Part shown: in pieces, positions 15,005 to 23,140 of the stretch
Position numbering within the stretch: the stretch's first letter is position 1
How the letters are laid out: each line of letters begins with the position of its first letter
Source of the DNA: Anaerotruncus colihominis
GTDB taxonomy: Bacteria > Bacillota > Clostridia > Oscillospirales > Ruminococcaceae
NCBI GenBank assembly: GCA_025146135.1
Contig: CP102255.1
Coordinates: 2,852,001-2,916,000 of the forward strand
Length of the DNA: 64,000 nucleotides
Reading direction: 5' to 3'
The notes under the pieces: generated by a model
The model's input: the letters and a program-made list of their open reading frames with translations, nothing else
The model's database searches: none
What the model was told of the DNA's origin: nothing
Position numbers and translations under genes: made by a program

Positions 15005-16228
15005 TCACAGGCAGGCGGCGGCGTCCTTCAAAACCTTCAGGAAATCGGCGCCGCTGTGCAGCGCAGCGCGCTCTTTGATATATCGTTTGGCGGCCAGGAT
15101 GCAGATGCGCTCGGCGCGCGTGCGCTTCGCCTCGTCGGCAATGGTGGTCAAATCCTTGACGTTCGCCATGCCGACCGTGCGGCGGATCAATTCAAGGCCT
15201 GTAACAGCGGCGGTGTCGGACAGGATCGTGCCAAGATAATAATCCATATAGCCGGGCGTTTTGGCCATGCGGTCGGTGACATGCTCCGTATAGTATGCCT
15301 TCATTTTCGCCATTGTCAGATCAACCACATCGACGATCACCTGCTCGGCCCATCCGCAGAATTTGCCGCGCTCTGCCGGTTCGGCAATTTCCGCGTCGCC
15401 GTTGCACCATGCAAAGATGATATTTGCGACAACGTTGCCGATATCATAGCCCATGGGGCCATAGAAGCAGAACTCCGGATCGAACACCATGGTGGTGTCG
15501 TCGTTGATGAAAATGGAGCCGGTGTGCAGGTCGCCGTGAATCAACGACTGCGCGTTGCACATGAAGTCCATTTTCAGCTTGGCGACCTCCAAATGGAGCG
15601 CCGCGTCGTCATAAAGCTCCTTTTTAACAAAGTCGGCGTTGGGCGGATAGACGTTGTTGCGGTTTGCGCAGTTGTTATACGGCTCGGTATAGACAAGGTC
15701 CTCCGTAATTTCGCACAGCTCGGGGTTGATGTATTTCTTTTGAAGCTCCTTTTTCTCCTTGTGATCCAGCACGATGTCGGTCGTCCCCATCAGCGTATTG
15801 GCCATAAAAGTGGTGATCTGCTCGGCGAACTTCGGATAGATCTTGTGCTGGAGCATACTCGTGCGCATGATCGCATGATCGCTCAAATCCTGCATTCCGC
15901 AGGCGCACATCACCGTGTCATAAAAATAAATCTCTGGCACATAACCGGGCGCCAGTTTGCCCTGAAGCAGCAGAATTTCGGATTCAATGCGGTTTCGGTC
16001 GGTAGAAATGTGCATGTCGGCCGATATGCGCAGCGCCTCGCCGGCCTGCTTGATTATGGCAGAATGGCCCTTGCCATCCCAGACGCGGAACACATAGTTC
16101 AGGTTGCCGTCGCCGATCTCCTTGCACTGCATGGAGTTTTCGTCCCAGTCGAACCGCGTCACCTTTTCAAGGGCGTACTCCTTGGCGTCGTTTAGGTTCA
16201 TCAGAAAATAGCTGTCATACTTTTTCAT
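15005..16228 (-). CDS. mtnK: 5-methylthioribose kinase (MtnK-type)
   Basis: A 407-aa aminoglycoside-phosphotransferase-fold kinase. It carries the MtnK signature around the catalytic loop (HGDLHTGSIF) and metal site (DPEFCFYGPMGYDIG) and the N-terminal EIGDGNLNYVFRV loop. It phosphorylates free 5-methylthioribose (or 5-deoxyribose) at C1. The start at 16228 (ATG after AGGAGG) removes an arginine-rich upstream extension. It has its own promoter at 16334-16362 and is followed by mtnA, and the upstream ABC importer would supply the free sugar. Confidence 0.93.
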   Translation of the reverse strand: MKKYDSYFLMNLNDAKEYALEKVTRFDWDENSMQCKEIGDGNLNYVFRVWDGKGHSAIIKQAGEALRISADMHISTDRNRIESEILLLQGKLAPGYVPEIYFYDTVMCACGMQDLSDHAIMRTSMLQHKIYPKFAEQITTFMANTLMGTTDIVLDHKEKKELQKKYINPELCEITEDLVYTEPYNNCANRNNVYPPNADFVKKELYDDAALHLEVAKLKMDFMCNAQSLIHGDLHTGSIFINDDTTMVFDPEFCFYGPMGYDIGNVVANIIFAWCNGDAEIAEPAERGKFCGWAEQVIVDVVDLTMAKMKAYYTEHVTDRMAKTPGYMDYYLGTILSDTAAVTGLELIRRTVGMANVKDLTTIADEAKRTRAERICILAAKRYIKERAALHSGADFLKVLKDAAACL

Positions 16229-16333
16229 TCCGCAAAACCTCCTGTGTCGTCGATTACGATTCCATACAAATGATCTGCTGATTTCCAGTAGGAGCAATTA
16301 TGTTATTTTTTGTTTTTATTTTTGTTTAATTTG

Positions 16334-16362
16334 ATTTTATCTCTATTTTAAATATTTGTCAA
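16334..16362 (-). promoter_or_regulatory. Promoter in front of mtnK
   Basis: On the minus strand consensus -35 TTGACA (16362-16357), a 17-bp spacer and -10 TAAAAT (16339-16334) lie in a very AT-rich 260-bp gap between the permease gene and mtnK. A GC-rich hairpin (GCCGCCGC...GTGCGGCGGC) at about 16429-16457 follows the permease stop and may attenuate read-through, so mtnK-mtnA can be expressed separately from the transporter. Confidence 0.75.
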
Positions 16363-16487
16363 TTGAAAACGGTCAAAAAACAACATTTTCAATATAACAC
16401 ATTTTAATATCAATAAAGAAAGAACGAGCCGCCGCCGAACAAAGCCGTGCGGCGGCCCCTTCCTGATTGCAAGAGAAAAAGCGAGGT

Positions 16488-17474
16488 TCAATCCTCTTTC
16501 TTGGTTGCGTAAGCGGCAATCAACGCCAGAGCCAAGACCGCGCCCTTGACAGCCGGCAGCACATAGTACGAAACGCCAACCTGGGTAAGCCCGTTTTCCA
16601 GCGTGCAGATCAGCGCGGCGCCAATCATAGTACCGATCGCGTTGGGCTTTTCTGCGCCCCCCACAGAGCGCCCGACGAATACAGCGGCCAGCGACGGCAT
16701 CAGATAGTTGTCGCAGCCGGTGATCTGCGCGGCGGAGTTGCGCGAGCAGACGACCATCGCGCCGATGGCGATAAACACCGCGGTCACCATTCCGGCGATG
16801 AAGCGGTATTTCTTAACGTTGATACCTGAGAGCTTCGCGGCCGTCTTGTTGCCGCCCATCGCGTAGAGATAACGGCCGTGCTTGGTGTAGTTGAGGAAAA
16901 TAAACGCAAAAAGCACGCATGCCAGCATGATCAGGATGCACCAGGGAGCGCGTCCGATGTTCAAAAAGCCTTCGGTCCAGCCTTTGCGGATGGGTTCCGC
17001 TTTCCATGGCGTCGGCATACCGGAGGAAACCGCGCCGCCGCCCGTCCACCAGAGTCCAAGGCCCTGGTGCACGAACATCAGGGAGCAGGTCGCCAGCATA
17101 TCGGGGATTTTGCAGACCAGGATTAAAAACATGGTCAGCAGATACATAACCATTGTAAACACAATCGTCGCCAGGATACTGGCCCACAACGGCAGGCCGA
17201 ACCACAGAAACGTACTCGCGAACACATAGGCAGAGAAGGACGCCAGGGTGCAGGCGGACATATCAAATCCGTCCGGCGCCATGGTCACGGTTGCGGCGAT
17301 GGCAAAAATAGTGGTAATGGCCATGGCCCTTAAAATATTAATCGCATTGGCTGCGGAGAAAAACGCGCCGCCCTGGATGACTGTGAAAATAACGATAGAA
17401 ACCACAAGCGCGATAACGGCGGCCCAGTCCATCAGAAAACGGCCGGCGCTTTTCTTTTTGAGCAATTGATTCAT
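16488..17474 (-). CDS. Sugar ABC transporter permease (RbsC/BPD-transp-2 family)
   Basis: A 328-aa integral membrane protein with 8-10 hydrophobic segments and the family's EAA-like cytoplasmic loop region (GRYLYAMGGNKTAAKLSGIN). It belongs to the ribose/xylose/galactoside/AI-2 permease group. The ATG at 17474 has AGGGGGA upstream. It starts 43 nt after the ATPase stop. With the ATPase and binding protein it makes a complete importer. Substrate is inferred from the linked mtnK/mtnA as a free 5-modified ribose. Confidence 0.88.
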   Translation of the reverse strand: MNQLLKKKSAGRFLMDWAAVIALVVSIVIFTVIQGGAFFSAANAINILRAMAITTIFAIAATVTMAPDGFDMSACTLASFSAYVFASTFLWFGLPLWASILATIVFTMVMYLLTMFLILVCKIPDMLATCSLMFVHQGLGLWWTGGGAVSSGMPTPWKAEPIRKGWTEGFLNIGRAPWCILIMLACVLFAFIFLNYTKHGRYLYAMGGNKTAAKLSGINVKKYRFIAGMVTAVFIAIGAMVVCSRNSAAQITGCDNYLMPSLAAVFVGRSVGGAEKPNAIGTMIGAALICTLENGLTQVGVSYYVLPAVKGAVLALALIAAYATKKED

Positions 17475-17516
17475 ATGTATTTCCCCCTGAATGAGTGGAT
17501 TTATGCCGCAGCCCAA

Positions 17517-19046
17517 TCAACTGGCCACGAAAGCTTCCGTTCCGCCGACCGCGTAGTGCATGATCTCATCCTCACACGTTTCGGCTGTCTTAAGCTCCGC
17601 CATGATCCTGCCGTCAAACATGACATAGGTCCGGTCGGTAATGGAAAGAATCTCGGAGTTTTCACACGATGCATAGAGCACACAGTTGCCCTGCTTGGCA
17701 ATCTCATTGATCAACTTAAAGATTTCAGCCTTCGCGCCGACGTCGACGCCTTTGGTCGGCTCGTCAAAGATATAAATATCGCAGTCGGCCGCAAGCCATT
17801 TCCCGACGACCACCTTCTGCTGATTGCCGCCGGACAGGTTGCGCACCATCTGGAAAATGGACGGCGTCTTGATGCCGAGCGACTCGACAAACTGCTTGGC
17901 GTTGGCCGCCGTTTTGTTCCTGTTGATAAACGACAGCCGGCAAAACTTGCTCAGGCACGCGGCCGACAGGTTGAAATCGACCGTCTCGTTGACAAGCACG
18001 CCCTCCTTGCGGCGCTCCTCAGGCACCAGCGCCATACGATTGCGCACCGCGTCGGACGGGTTCTTGATCTTGAGCTGCCTGCCGCCCATGGTAATCGTGC
18101 CGGCGGATTTTTTCATTGCGCCGAACAGCGTCTTGCAAAGCTCGCTCTTGCCCGCGCCGACCAGACCGGCGACGCCGACAATCTCGCCGCGGCGGACATA
18201 CAGCGACACATCGTTGACCTTGCCCTCCGTATCGGAGAGATGATCCACCTCAAACGCCTTTTCGCCGATGTCCACAATCTCCTTGGGGAAGTTCTCCTCA
18301 AACGAGCGGCCGAGCATCTTTTCCACGATTTCCTTTGTGGTCGTTTCCGGCGTGATGGGGGAGTTGTCCACAATCTCGCCGTTGCGCATAACGGTGTACG
18401 AATCGCAGATCTGCAGCACCTCGTGCAAACGGTGGGAAATAAAGATAACCGCAAGATTTTCTGTCTCGACCAGGTGCTTGCAGAGCCGGAACAGCTCCTC
18501 TGTCTCCGTATCGCTCAAGGGCGCGGTCGGCTCGTCAAGAATCAAAAAGTTGCAGGAGCTTTGGATCGCGCGGGCGATCAGAACCATCTGCTTTTGTGCC
18601 AGTGAAAGCGTTCCGACCAGACGGCTCACATCGAGGTTGATGTTCAGGCGCTTGAGCACTTCTCTCGCCTCGCTGCGGATTTTCCCCCAGTTCATGAACT
18701 GCCCATGCCCCATGTTCATAACCATGTGGTTAAACATGACGTTTTCCGCGACGGACAGCGAGGGGATCAGCGCCATATCGACCTCCTGATAAACGATCTG
18801 GATGCCAAGCGCCTTTGCGGAGGCCGGCTTGCGCAGCTCTACCACCTCGCCGTTATACAGCACGTCTCCGGTGTAATCAGGGTTTGAACCGGCCAACACC
18901 TTCATCAGCGTCGACTTTCCGGCGCCGTTGGCGCCAAGCACCGCATGAATTTTGCCTGTTTCAATTTCAAAATCCACGTTTGACAGTGCCTTGACGCCGG
19001 GAAAAACAATGGAAACATTCCTGGTTCCAAGCGTAATTTTATCCAT
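17517..19046 (-). CDS. Sugar ABC transporter ATPase with two nucleotide-binding domains (RbsA/MglA type)
   Basis: A 509-aa ATPase with two fused ABC domains. Domain 1 has Walker A GANGAGKST and Walker B LILDEPTAPL; domain 2 has Walker A GLVGAGKSE, signature LSGGNQQK and Walker B IYIFDEPTKGVDVG. The signature of domain 1 is degenerate (GTLSLAQKQ), as is common for one half in this family. It energises import by the permease at 16488-17474. A 204-bp gap with a strong stem-loop separates it from the binding-protein gene upstream. Confidence 0.93.
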   Translation of the reverse strand: MDKITLGTRNVSIVFPGVKALSNVDFEIETGKIHAVLGANGAGKSTLMKVLAGSNPDYTGDVLYNGEVVELRKPASAKALGIQIVYQEVDMALIPSLSVAENVMFNHMVMNMGHGQFMNWGKIRSEAREVLKRLNINLDVSRLVGTLSLAQKQMVLIARAIQSSCNFLILDEPTAPLSDTETEELFRLCKHLVETENLAVIFISHRLHEVLQICDSYTVMRNGEIVDNSPITPETTTKEIVEKMLGRSFEENFPKEIVDIGEKAFEVDHLSDTEGKVNDVSLYVRRGEIVGVAGLVGAGKSELCKTLFGAMKKSAGTITMGGRQLKIKNPSDAVRNRMALVPEERRKEGVLVNETVDFNLSAACLSKFCRLSFINRNKTAANAKQFVESLGIKTPSIFQMVRNLSGGNQQKVVVGKWLAADCDIYIFDEPTKGVDVGAKAEIFKLINEIAKQGNCVLYASCENSEILSITDRTYVMFDGRIMAELKTAETCEDEIMHYAVGGTEAFVAS

Positions 19047-19160
19047 AGATTCCCTCTTTTCCAGTTTATGGTTTCCCCGCCGGCTGGCAGTGAAAAACCG
19101 CGTGCAGCGCCGCGCAGCGCGCGGCTTTTCACAATCAGCCGATGGGAAAAGCGTTAAGCA

Positions 19161-19187
19161 GGGCGTCGGGGGGAACCCCCGACGCCC
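19161..19187 (-). promoter_or_regulatory. Stem-loop between binding-protein and ATPase genes
   Basis: GGGCGTCGGGGG (19161-19172) pairs with CCCCCGACGCCC (19176-19187) around a GAA loop. No strong T-run follows on the minus strand, so it looks more like an mRNA-stabilising or attenuating hairpin that keeps binding-protein levels above those of the membrane components. A second GC-rich palindrome lies near 19100-19130. Confidence 0.55.
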
Positions 19188-19250
19188 GCTTCGTTACACG
19201 TAACGCTCAGAGCAGTCGTTCTTCCCAGAGATCCGCTCCTTTATTTTGGA

Positions 19251-20477
19251 TCAGTCCCCCAGCAGGGCGGCCATCCAGTCGGTGGTGGGCATCCAGGAAC
19301 GATCGCTGTAGCCTTCGCCCGCAACCGTATCCAGGTTCATCACGTTGATTCCGCCGCCGGACACCATATCCTGGGTCACGACTGTGGTCGGCAGCTCGAG
19401 CCAATCGCTGGCCGTGCCAGTCATCGGGTCGATAATCTTATCGTACTCGCCGGCCATTTCCAGGGCCAGAACGCGCATACCGAATTCGCCGTTATAGTAC
19501 CAGTTGGTGGTGGCGCAGGCCTTCCACGGGGAATTAGCCGCGGCCATCTTGTCGATATCGGCGTTGCTGATGTCAACGCTGACCATTGGGATGTCGAAGT
19601 TGCCCTGGGTCAGAGCGGTATACACGCCGCTGGCGTACAGGTCATAGCAACACCAGATCGCATCGATGTCGCCCGGCTGGTATTTGGCCAGCGTGGCGGT
19701 CGTAACGTCGGTCATGGAAGCCTCGGCGTTGTTGAAATCGGACGGGCCGATTGTCTCAACCGTCTGGATAAGTCCTTCCTGCTCGTACTTCTCATAGCCG
19801 ACCTGGCGGCGGTCAAACGGCGAATTGAAGTTCGGGCCAACCCAAACCTTCAGAACCTTGACAGGCTCGCCGGCTGCGACCTTATCAGGATACAGGGTAT
19901 TGCAGATGTAGTCGAGCAGCAGCTCGGCAAACTGGGCATCCTGCTGGAAGAACTGGGTCACGCCCTCGATCTTCTGGGTTTCGCCGTTGCTGTCCTTAAA
20001 CGGGGTGTCGAAGGTTGCGATCTTCAGATCGGGATACTGTTTGAGCAGATCGGTCAGAAATGTGTAAGCGTAGTTCTGACCGCCGTGGCTGAGCAGCAGG
20101 CCGTCATAGCCGCCGGAAGCGCACTGGGAAACAGTATCCTGCCAAGTGGTATCCGAACCGTTGCAGAAGAACGCCTGATACTCCATGCCGAGACCCACCG
20201 CGGTTTTCTCCGCGTACTCGGACCACATCTGGAAAATGTCGGAAGGCGCCATCTGCATGATATAGGCAACCTTCTTGCCGGCCACAGGCGAGGCGCTTGT
20301 GTCGCCGGAGGGCGCGCTGGCGGCCGGCGCGCTGGCCGCAGGTGTGCTGGCATCGCCAGCCGGGGCGGTGTCTGCCGCCGGGGTGCTTGCAGTGCTGGCC
20401 GTGTTGTTGGAGCCGCCGCATCCGGCAACTGTCAAAAGCATTGCAAGAGCCATCATCAAAGCAATAATCTTTTTCAT
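19251..20477 (-). CDS. Sugar ABC transporter substrate-binding lipoprotein
   Basis: A 408-aa type I periplasmic-binding-fold protein. It has a signal peptide with lipobox LTVAGC (Cys20), a low-complexity Ser/Thr/Ala/Pro tether (21-70), and then the ribose-binding-protein-like lobes (VAYIMQMAPSDIFQMWSEYA; later GDIDAIWCCYDLYASGVYTA). It should deliver the sugar to the permease/ATPase pair encoded downstream. It has its own promoter and is divergent from dhaK. The exact ligand cannot be read from sequence. Confidence 0.9.
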   Translation of the reverse strand: MKKIIALMMALAMLLTVAGCGGSNNTASTASTPAADTAPAGDASTPAASAPAASAPSGDTSASPVAGKKVAYIMQMAPSDIFQMWSEYAEKTAVGLGMEYQAFFCNGSDTTWQDTVSQCASGGYDGLLLSHGGQNYAYTFLTDLLKQYPDLKIATFDTPFKDSNGETQKIEGVTQFFQQDAQFAELLLDYICNTLYPDKVAAGEPVKVLKVWVGPNFNSPFDRRQVGYEKYEQEGLIQTVETIGPSDFNNAEASMTDVTTATLAKYQPGDIDAIWCCYDLYASGVYTALTQGNFDIPMVSVDISNADIDKMAAANSPWKACATTNWYYNGEFGMRVLALEMAGEYDKIIDPMTGTASDWLELPTTVVTQDMVSGGGINVMNLDTVAGEGYSDRSWMPTTDWMAALLGD

Positions 20478-20537
20478 TGTATCCTCCTATTAATCTTTCT
20501 CCTGGGGGGCCGCTTACTGCTCCCCTGTGTTATCTCC

Positions 20538-20566
20538 AATTTAACACAGCCTGTTTGGTTTGTAAA
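20538..20566 (-). promoter_or_regulatory. Promoter of the sugar importer operon
   Basis: On the minus strand -35 TTTACA (20566-20561), a 17-bp spacer and -10 TAAATT (20543-20538) lie about 60 nt before the binding-protein start. Confidence 0.6.
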
Positions 20567-20962
20567 CGAATTTGTTGTATTTTTTTTGTTTTTTGGTTAT
20601 TCCACCAAATTGCTTAAATTCTTTTTGTCAATATTAACCATCTGTTTTTAATTAGAAAGCTTGGAATTAGTAAAAAGAGATATTCTATTGCGCAATATAT
20701 TTAAAAATTCTGTTTTATATGTTGATAAAACTACCTGTCCACGTGCCAAGCAAAGCCCCTGCTTTCCCATCCCCTAATTTATCCATTTTATTTTCCCAGA
20801 GTTGATTCAGTCAAAATCAAACATTTTGCAACATAAAATGAAGTGTGCGCTTTATGCCTTTTCTTGCCTACCCATGTTTTGCATCCGTCTGCCAACACCT
20901 TCTTTTCGTCATTTTATCCTATTTTTTCTGTTGTTTTTCTCTTTTTGCTTTTGTCCTTTTTC
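20567..20962. other. AT-rich divergent intergenic region
   Basis: About 400 bp between the importer and dhaK promoters are AT-rich with several T-runs and no supported gene. A plus-strand open frame of 71 codons here has no ribosome binding site and poly-Phe/Leu composition. Additional promoter-like TTGACA (RC) near 20630 has no matching -10. Confidence 0.5.
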
Positions 20963-20991
20963 TTGACATTTTTTGAATTAAATTCTATGAT
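20963..20991 (+). promoter_or_regulatory. Consensus promoter of dhaK-dhaL
   Basis: -35 TTGACA (20963-20968), a 17-bp spacer and -10 TATGAT (20986-20991), 165 nt before dhaK. The sequence is near sigma-A consensus, so regulation probably depends on a repressor; an inverted repeat lies downstream at 21034-21061. Confidence 0.8.
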
Positions 20992-21033
20992 AAAATACAT
21001 ACAAAGCATTTATTTTATCCCTGACGGCCAATC

Positions 21034-21061
21034 TTATCATGCCGCGCTGCTGACATGATAA
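21034..21061. promoter_or_regulatory. Inverted repeat in the dhaK leader (candidate operator)
   Basis: TTATCATG (21034-21041) and CATGATAA (21054-21061) are perfect 8-bp inverted arms 12 nt apart, about 45 nt downstream of the -10 box. ATGATAAAAT also occurs at the promoter -10 itself, which suggests a shared binding sequence. Confidence 0.5.
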
Positions 21062-21155
21062 AATGTATCTGAAGGCATGCCGCTGACGTCTGAAAATGGG
21101 CGTCCCCTTCCCGCGCGGGCGGGGCGGCGTATCAAACAAGGAGGAATTTCATCAC

Positions 21156-22151
21156 ATGAAAAAGATCATCAATGCTCCTGAACAGTACACCGACGATATG
21201 CTCAAGGGAATCTATGCCGCGCATAGCGACGCGGTCAAATATGCGGACGGCGATCTGCGCTGTTACTGCACGGCAAAAAAGAAAGACGGCAAGGTCGCCA
21301 TCATCACCGGCGGCGGCACCGGCCATTTGCCGCTGTTTCTCGGTTATGTCGGCGAAAATCTGCTCGACGGCTGCGGCGTCGGCGGCGTGTTCCAGTCGCC
21401 TTCTGCCGAACAGATCTTCAACGTGTCAAAAGAGGTAGAAGCAGGAGCCGGCATCCTCTATTTATACGGCAACTACACCGGCGACATCATGAATTTTGAC
21501 ATGGCTGCGGAAATGTGTGAAATGGAGGATATCGAAACGCGTTCCATTGTGGGCGCCGACGATGTCAACTCCAACGCCAATCCCGACACGCGGCGCGGTG
21601 TGGCAGGTATCTTCTTTATGTATAAATGCGCCGGCGCCAAGGCCGCCCAGATGGGCACGCTCGACGAGGTGCTCGCCGCAGCGCAGAAGGCCAAGGACAA
21701 CACCCGCACCGTCGGCTTCGCGCTCACCCCCTGCATCATTCCGGAGGTGGGGCATCCCAATTTCACGCTCGGTGAAAACGAAATGGCCATGGGCATGGGC
21801 ATCCACGGCGAGCCTGGCGTCTGGAACGGACCGCTCAAGACAGCCGACGAAATCGCCGCCGAGTCGCTCGACACGCTGCTTGGGGATATGCCGCTGTCCG
21901 CCGGCGAGGAGGTCTGTCTGCTGATCAACGGCCTGGGCGCCACCTCTGTCGAGGAGCTTTATATCCTCAGCGGCAGCGTCACCCGCATCCTGAAGGAAAA
22001 GGGCGTCTCCATCTACCGCACCTTTGTCGGCGAGTACGCCACCTCCATGGAGATGGCCGGCGCCTCCATTTCGATCTGCCGTATGGCCGATCAAGAGATG
22101 AAGGAGCAGATTGACATGCCGGTGAATACGCCGTTCTACTGTCAGAAATGA
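21156..22151 (+). CDS. dhaK: Dihydroxyacetone kinase subunit DhaK
   Basis: A 331-aa DhaK. It has the substrate-site GGGTGHLPL (His56 region) and the covalent-binding histidine His217 (GMGIHGEPGVWNG), with the usual length. The subunit binds dihydroxyacetone, or in some paralogues erythrulose, as a hemiaminal; DhaL supplies the phosphate. The ATG at 21156 follows AAGGAGG. It sits divergent to the sugar importer of the BMC locus. DHA phosphorylation yields DHAP, the same product as the encapsulated aldolase, but whether the two converge physiologically is inference. Confidence 0.9.
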   Translation: MKKIINAPEQYTDDMLKGIYAAHSDAVKYADGDLRCYCTAKKKDGKVAIITGGGTGHLPLFLGYVGENLLDGCGVGGVFQSPSAEQIFNVSKEVEAGAGILYLYGNYTGDIMNFDMAAEMCEMEDIETRSIVGADDVNSNANPDTRRGVAGIFFMYKCAGAKAAQMGTLDEVLAAAQKAKDNTRTVGFALTPCIIPEVGHPNFTLGENEMAMGMGIHGEPGVWNGPLKTADEIAAESLDTLLGDMPLSAGEEVCLLINGLGATSVEELYILSGSVTRILKEKGVSIYRTFVGEYATSMEMAGASISICRMADQEMKEQIDMPVNTPFYCQK

Positions 22152-22163
22152 GGAGGCTTTAAA

Positions 22164-22808
22164 ATGACTGTGATCACCTGTGAGCAGCTTCCCGAGCTGT
22201 TCGCCGCGGTCGGCGGCCTGTTCACGGAAAAACGCGACGAGCTGTGTGAAATGGACGCTCAGATGGGCGACGGCGACTTGGGGCTGACTATGAGTAAGGG
22301 TTACGGTGCCCTGCCGCAGCTTTTGCGCGACAATATGGAGCCTGGTGACATCGGCAAAACGCTGATGAAGGGCGGCATGAAAATGTCCTCCGTCGTCCCC
22401 TCCACCATGGGCACGCTGATGTCCTCCGGCATCATGGCCGGCGGTAAGGCGCTCAAGGGCAAGCCGGAGCTTGACGCTGCCGGCCTGGCGGCCTATATTG
22501 CCGCCTTCGCAGACGGCATTCAGCAGCGCGGCAAATGCCAGCGCGGCAACCGTACCATTCTCGACGCGCTCGCCGCCGCTGCGGACAAGGCGTCCGCCCT
22601 TGTGTCCGCACATCCTGAATCTTCCTTGCAGGATGTGATCAACGCCGCTGTCGAGGGCGCCGGCGAGGGTGTGGAGGCTACCAAGTCCATGACGCCTGTA
22701 TTCGGCAAAGCGGCTGTTTTCGCTGCAAAGGCGATTGGTACGCCCGATCAAGGCGCTGTGGCGGGCCGGTATATGCTCATCGGAATGCAAAACTATATTT
22801 GCCAGTAG
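22164..22808 (+). CDS. dhaL: Dihydroxyacetone kinase ADP-binding subunit DhaL
   Basis: A 214-aa helical-barrel nucleotide-binding subunit. The Mg-binding aspartates lie in MDAQMGDGDLGLTM (about 30-43), followed by SSVVPSTMGTLMSSG and QRGKCQRGNRTILDA. It starts 12 nt after dhaK. No DhaM phosphotransfer subunit is encoded nearby, so the phosphate donor is either the general PTS with a distant DhaM or ATP directly; the sequence alone does not decide. Confidence 0.9.
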   Translation: MTVITCEQLPELFAAVGGLFTEKRDELCEMDAQMGDGDLGLTMSKGYGALPQLLRDNMEPGDIGKTLMKGGMKMSSVVPSTMGTLMSSGIMAGGKALKGKPELDAAGLAAYIAAFADGIQQRGKCQRGNRTILDALAAAADKASALVSAHPESSLQDVINAAVEGAGEGVEATKSMTPVFGKAAVFAAKAIGTPDQGAVAGRYMLIGMQNYICQ

Positions 22809-22847
22809 CCTGCGCATCCCCTTTTACCTTAAATGAATTGAAAAAAT

Positions 22848-22882
22848 GGCCGCTGTGGGGCTTTCCGCAGCGGCCGCTTTTT
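22848..22882 (+). terminator. Terminator after dhaL
   Basis: GGCCGCTGTGG (22848-22858) pairs with CCGCAGCGGCC (22865-22875) with one G-U pair, followed by GCTTTTT. It ends the dhaKL transcript 40 nt past the stop codon. Confidence 0.85.
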
Positions 22883-23140
22883 GTGCAGCGAAAAGTGCTA
22901 CAGCCTGCTGCCGCGGTAAGCTTAATCAATGCAAAAGGTTATATGGATAAAAATTTTGAGTACATGCAGGAAAACATCACAGAGCGCACACTTTATATGT
23001 GGGTTTTTATCCCCCCGGGTCCTGCCCGCCGAAAGGGCGGCGGCCATTCTTTTTTAAGGCGCGGCTTTGTCAACCGCTCCGGAATGTGTTATGATGGTAA
23101 ACAGCGGCCGGTGCGGCCGGCTGACTGGAGGGCTTTTTTG

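Noticed and set aside
12004-16228. Fucose/rhamnose microcompartment
   Set aside because: A fuculose-aldolase-family enzyme is present, but no lactaldehyde dehydrogenase, propanediol enzymes, fucose/rhamnose isomerase or kinase; mtnA and mtnK point to 5-deoxy-pentose substrates instead.
13911-16228. Classical methionine salvage pathway
   Set aside because: Only mtnA and mtnK are here; mtnB, mtnW/mtnX or mtnC, mtnD are absent, while a class II aldolase is present.
17517-20477. Autoinducer-2 (Lsr) transporter
   Set aside because: The permease/ATPase family is shared, but lsrK, lsrF, lsrG and lsrR are missing and the linked kinase is MtnK.
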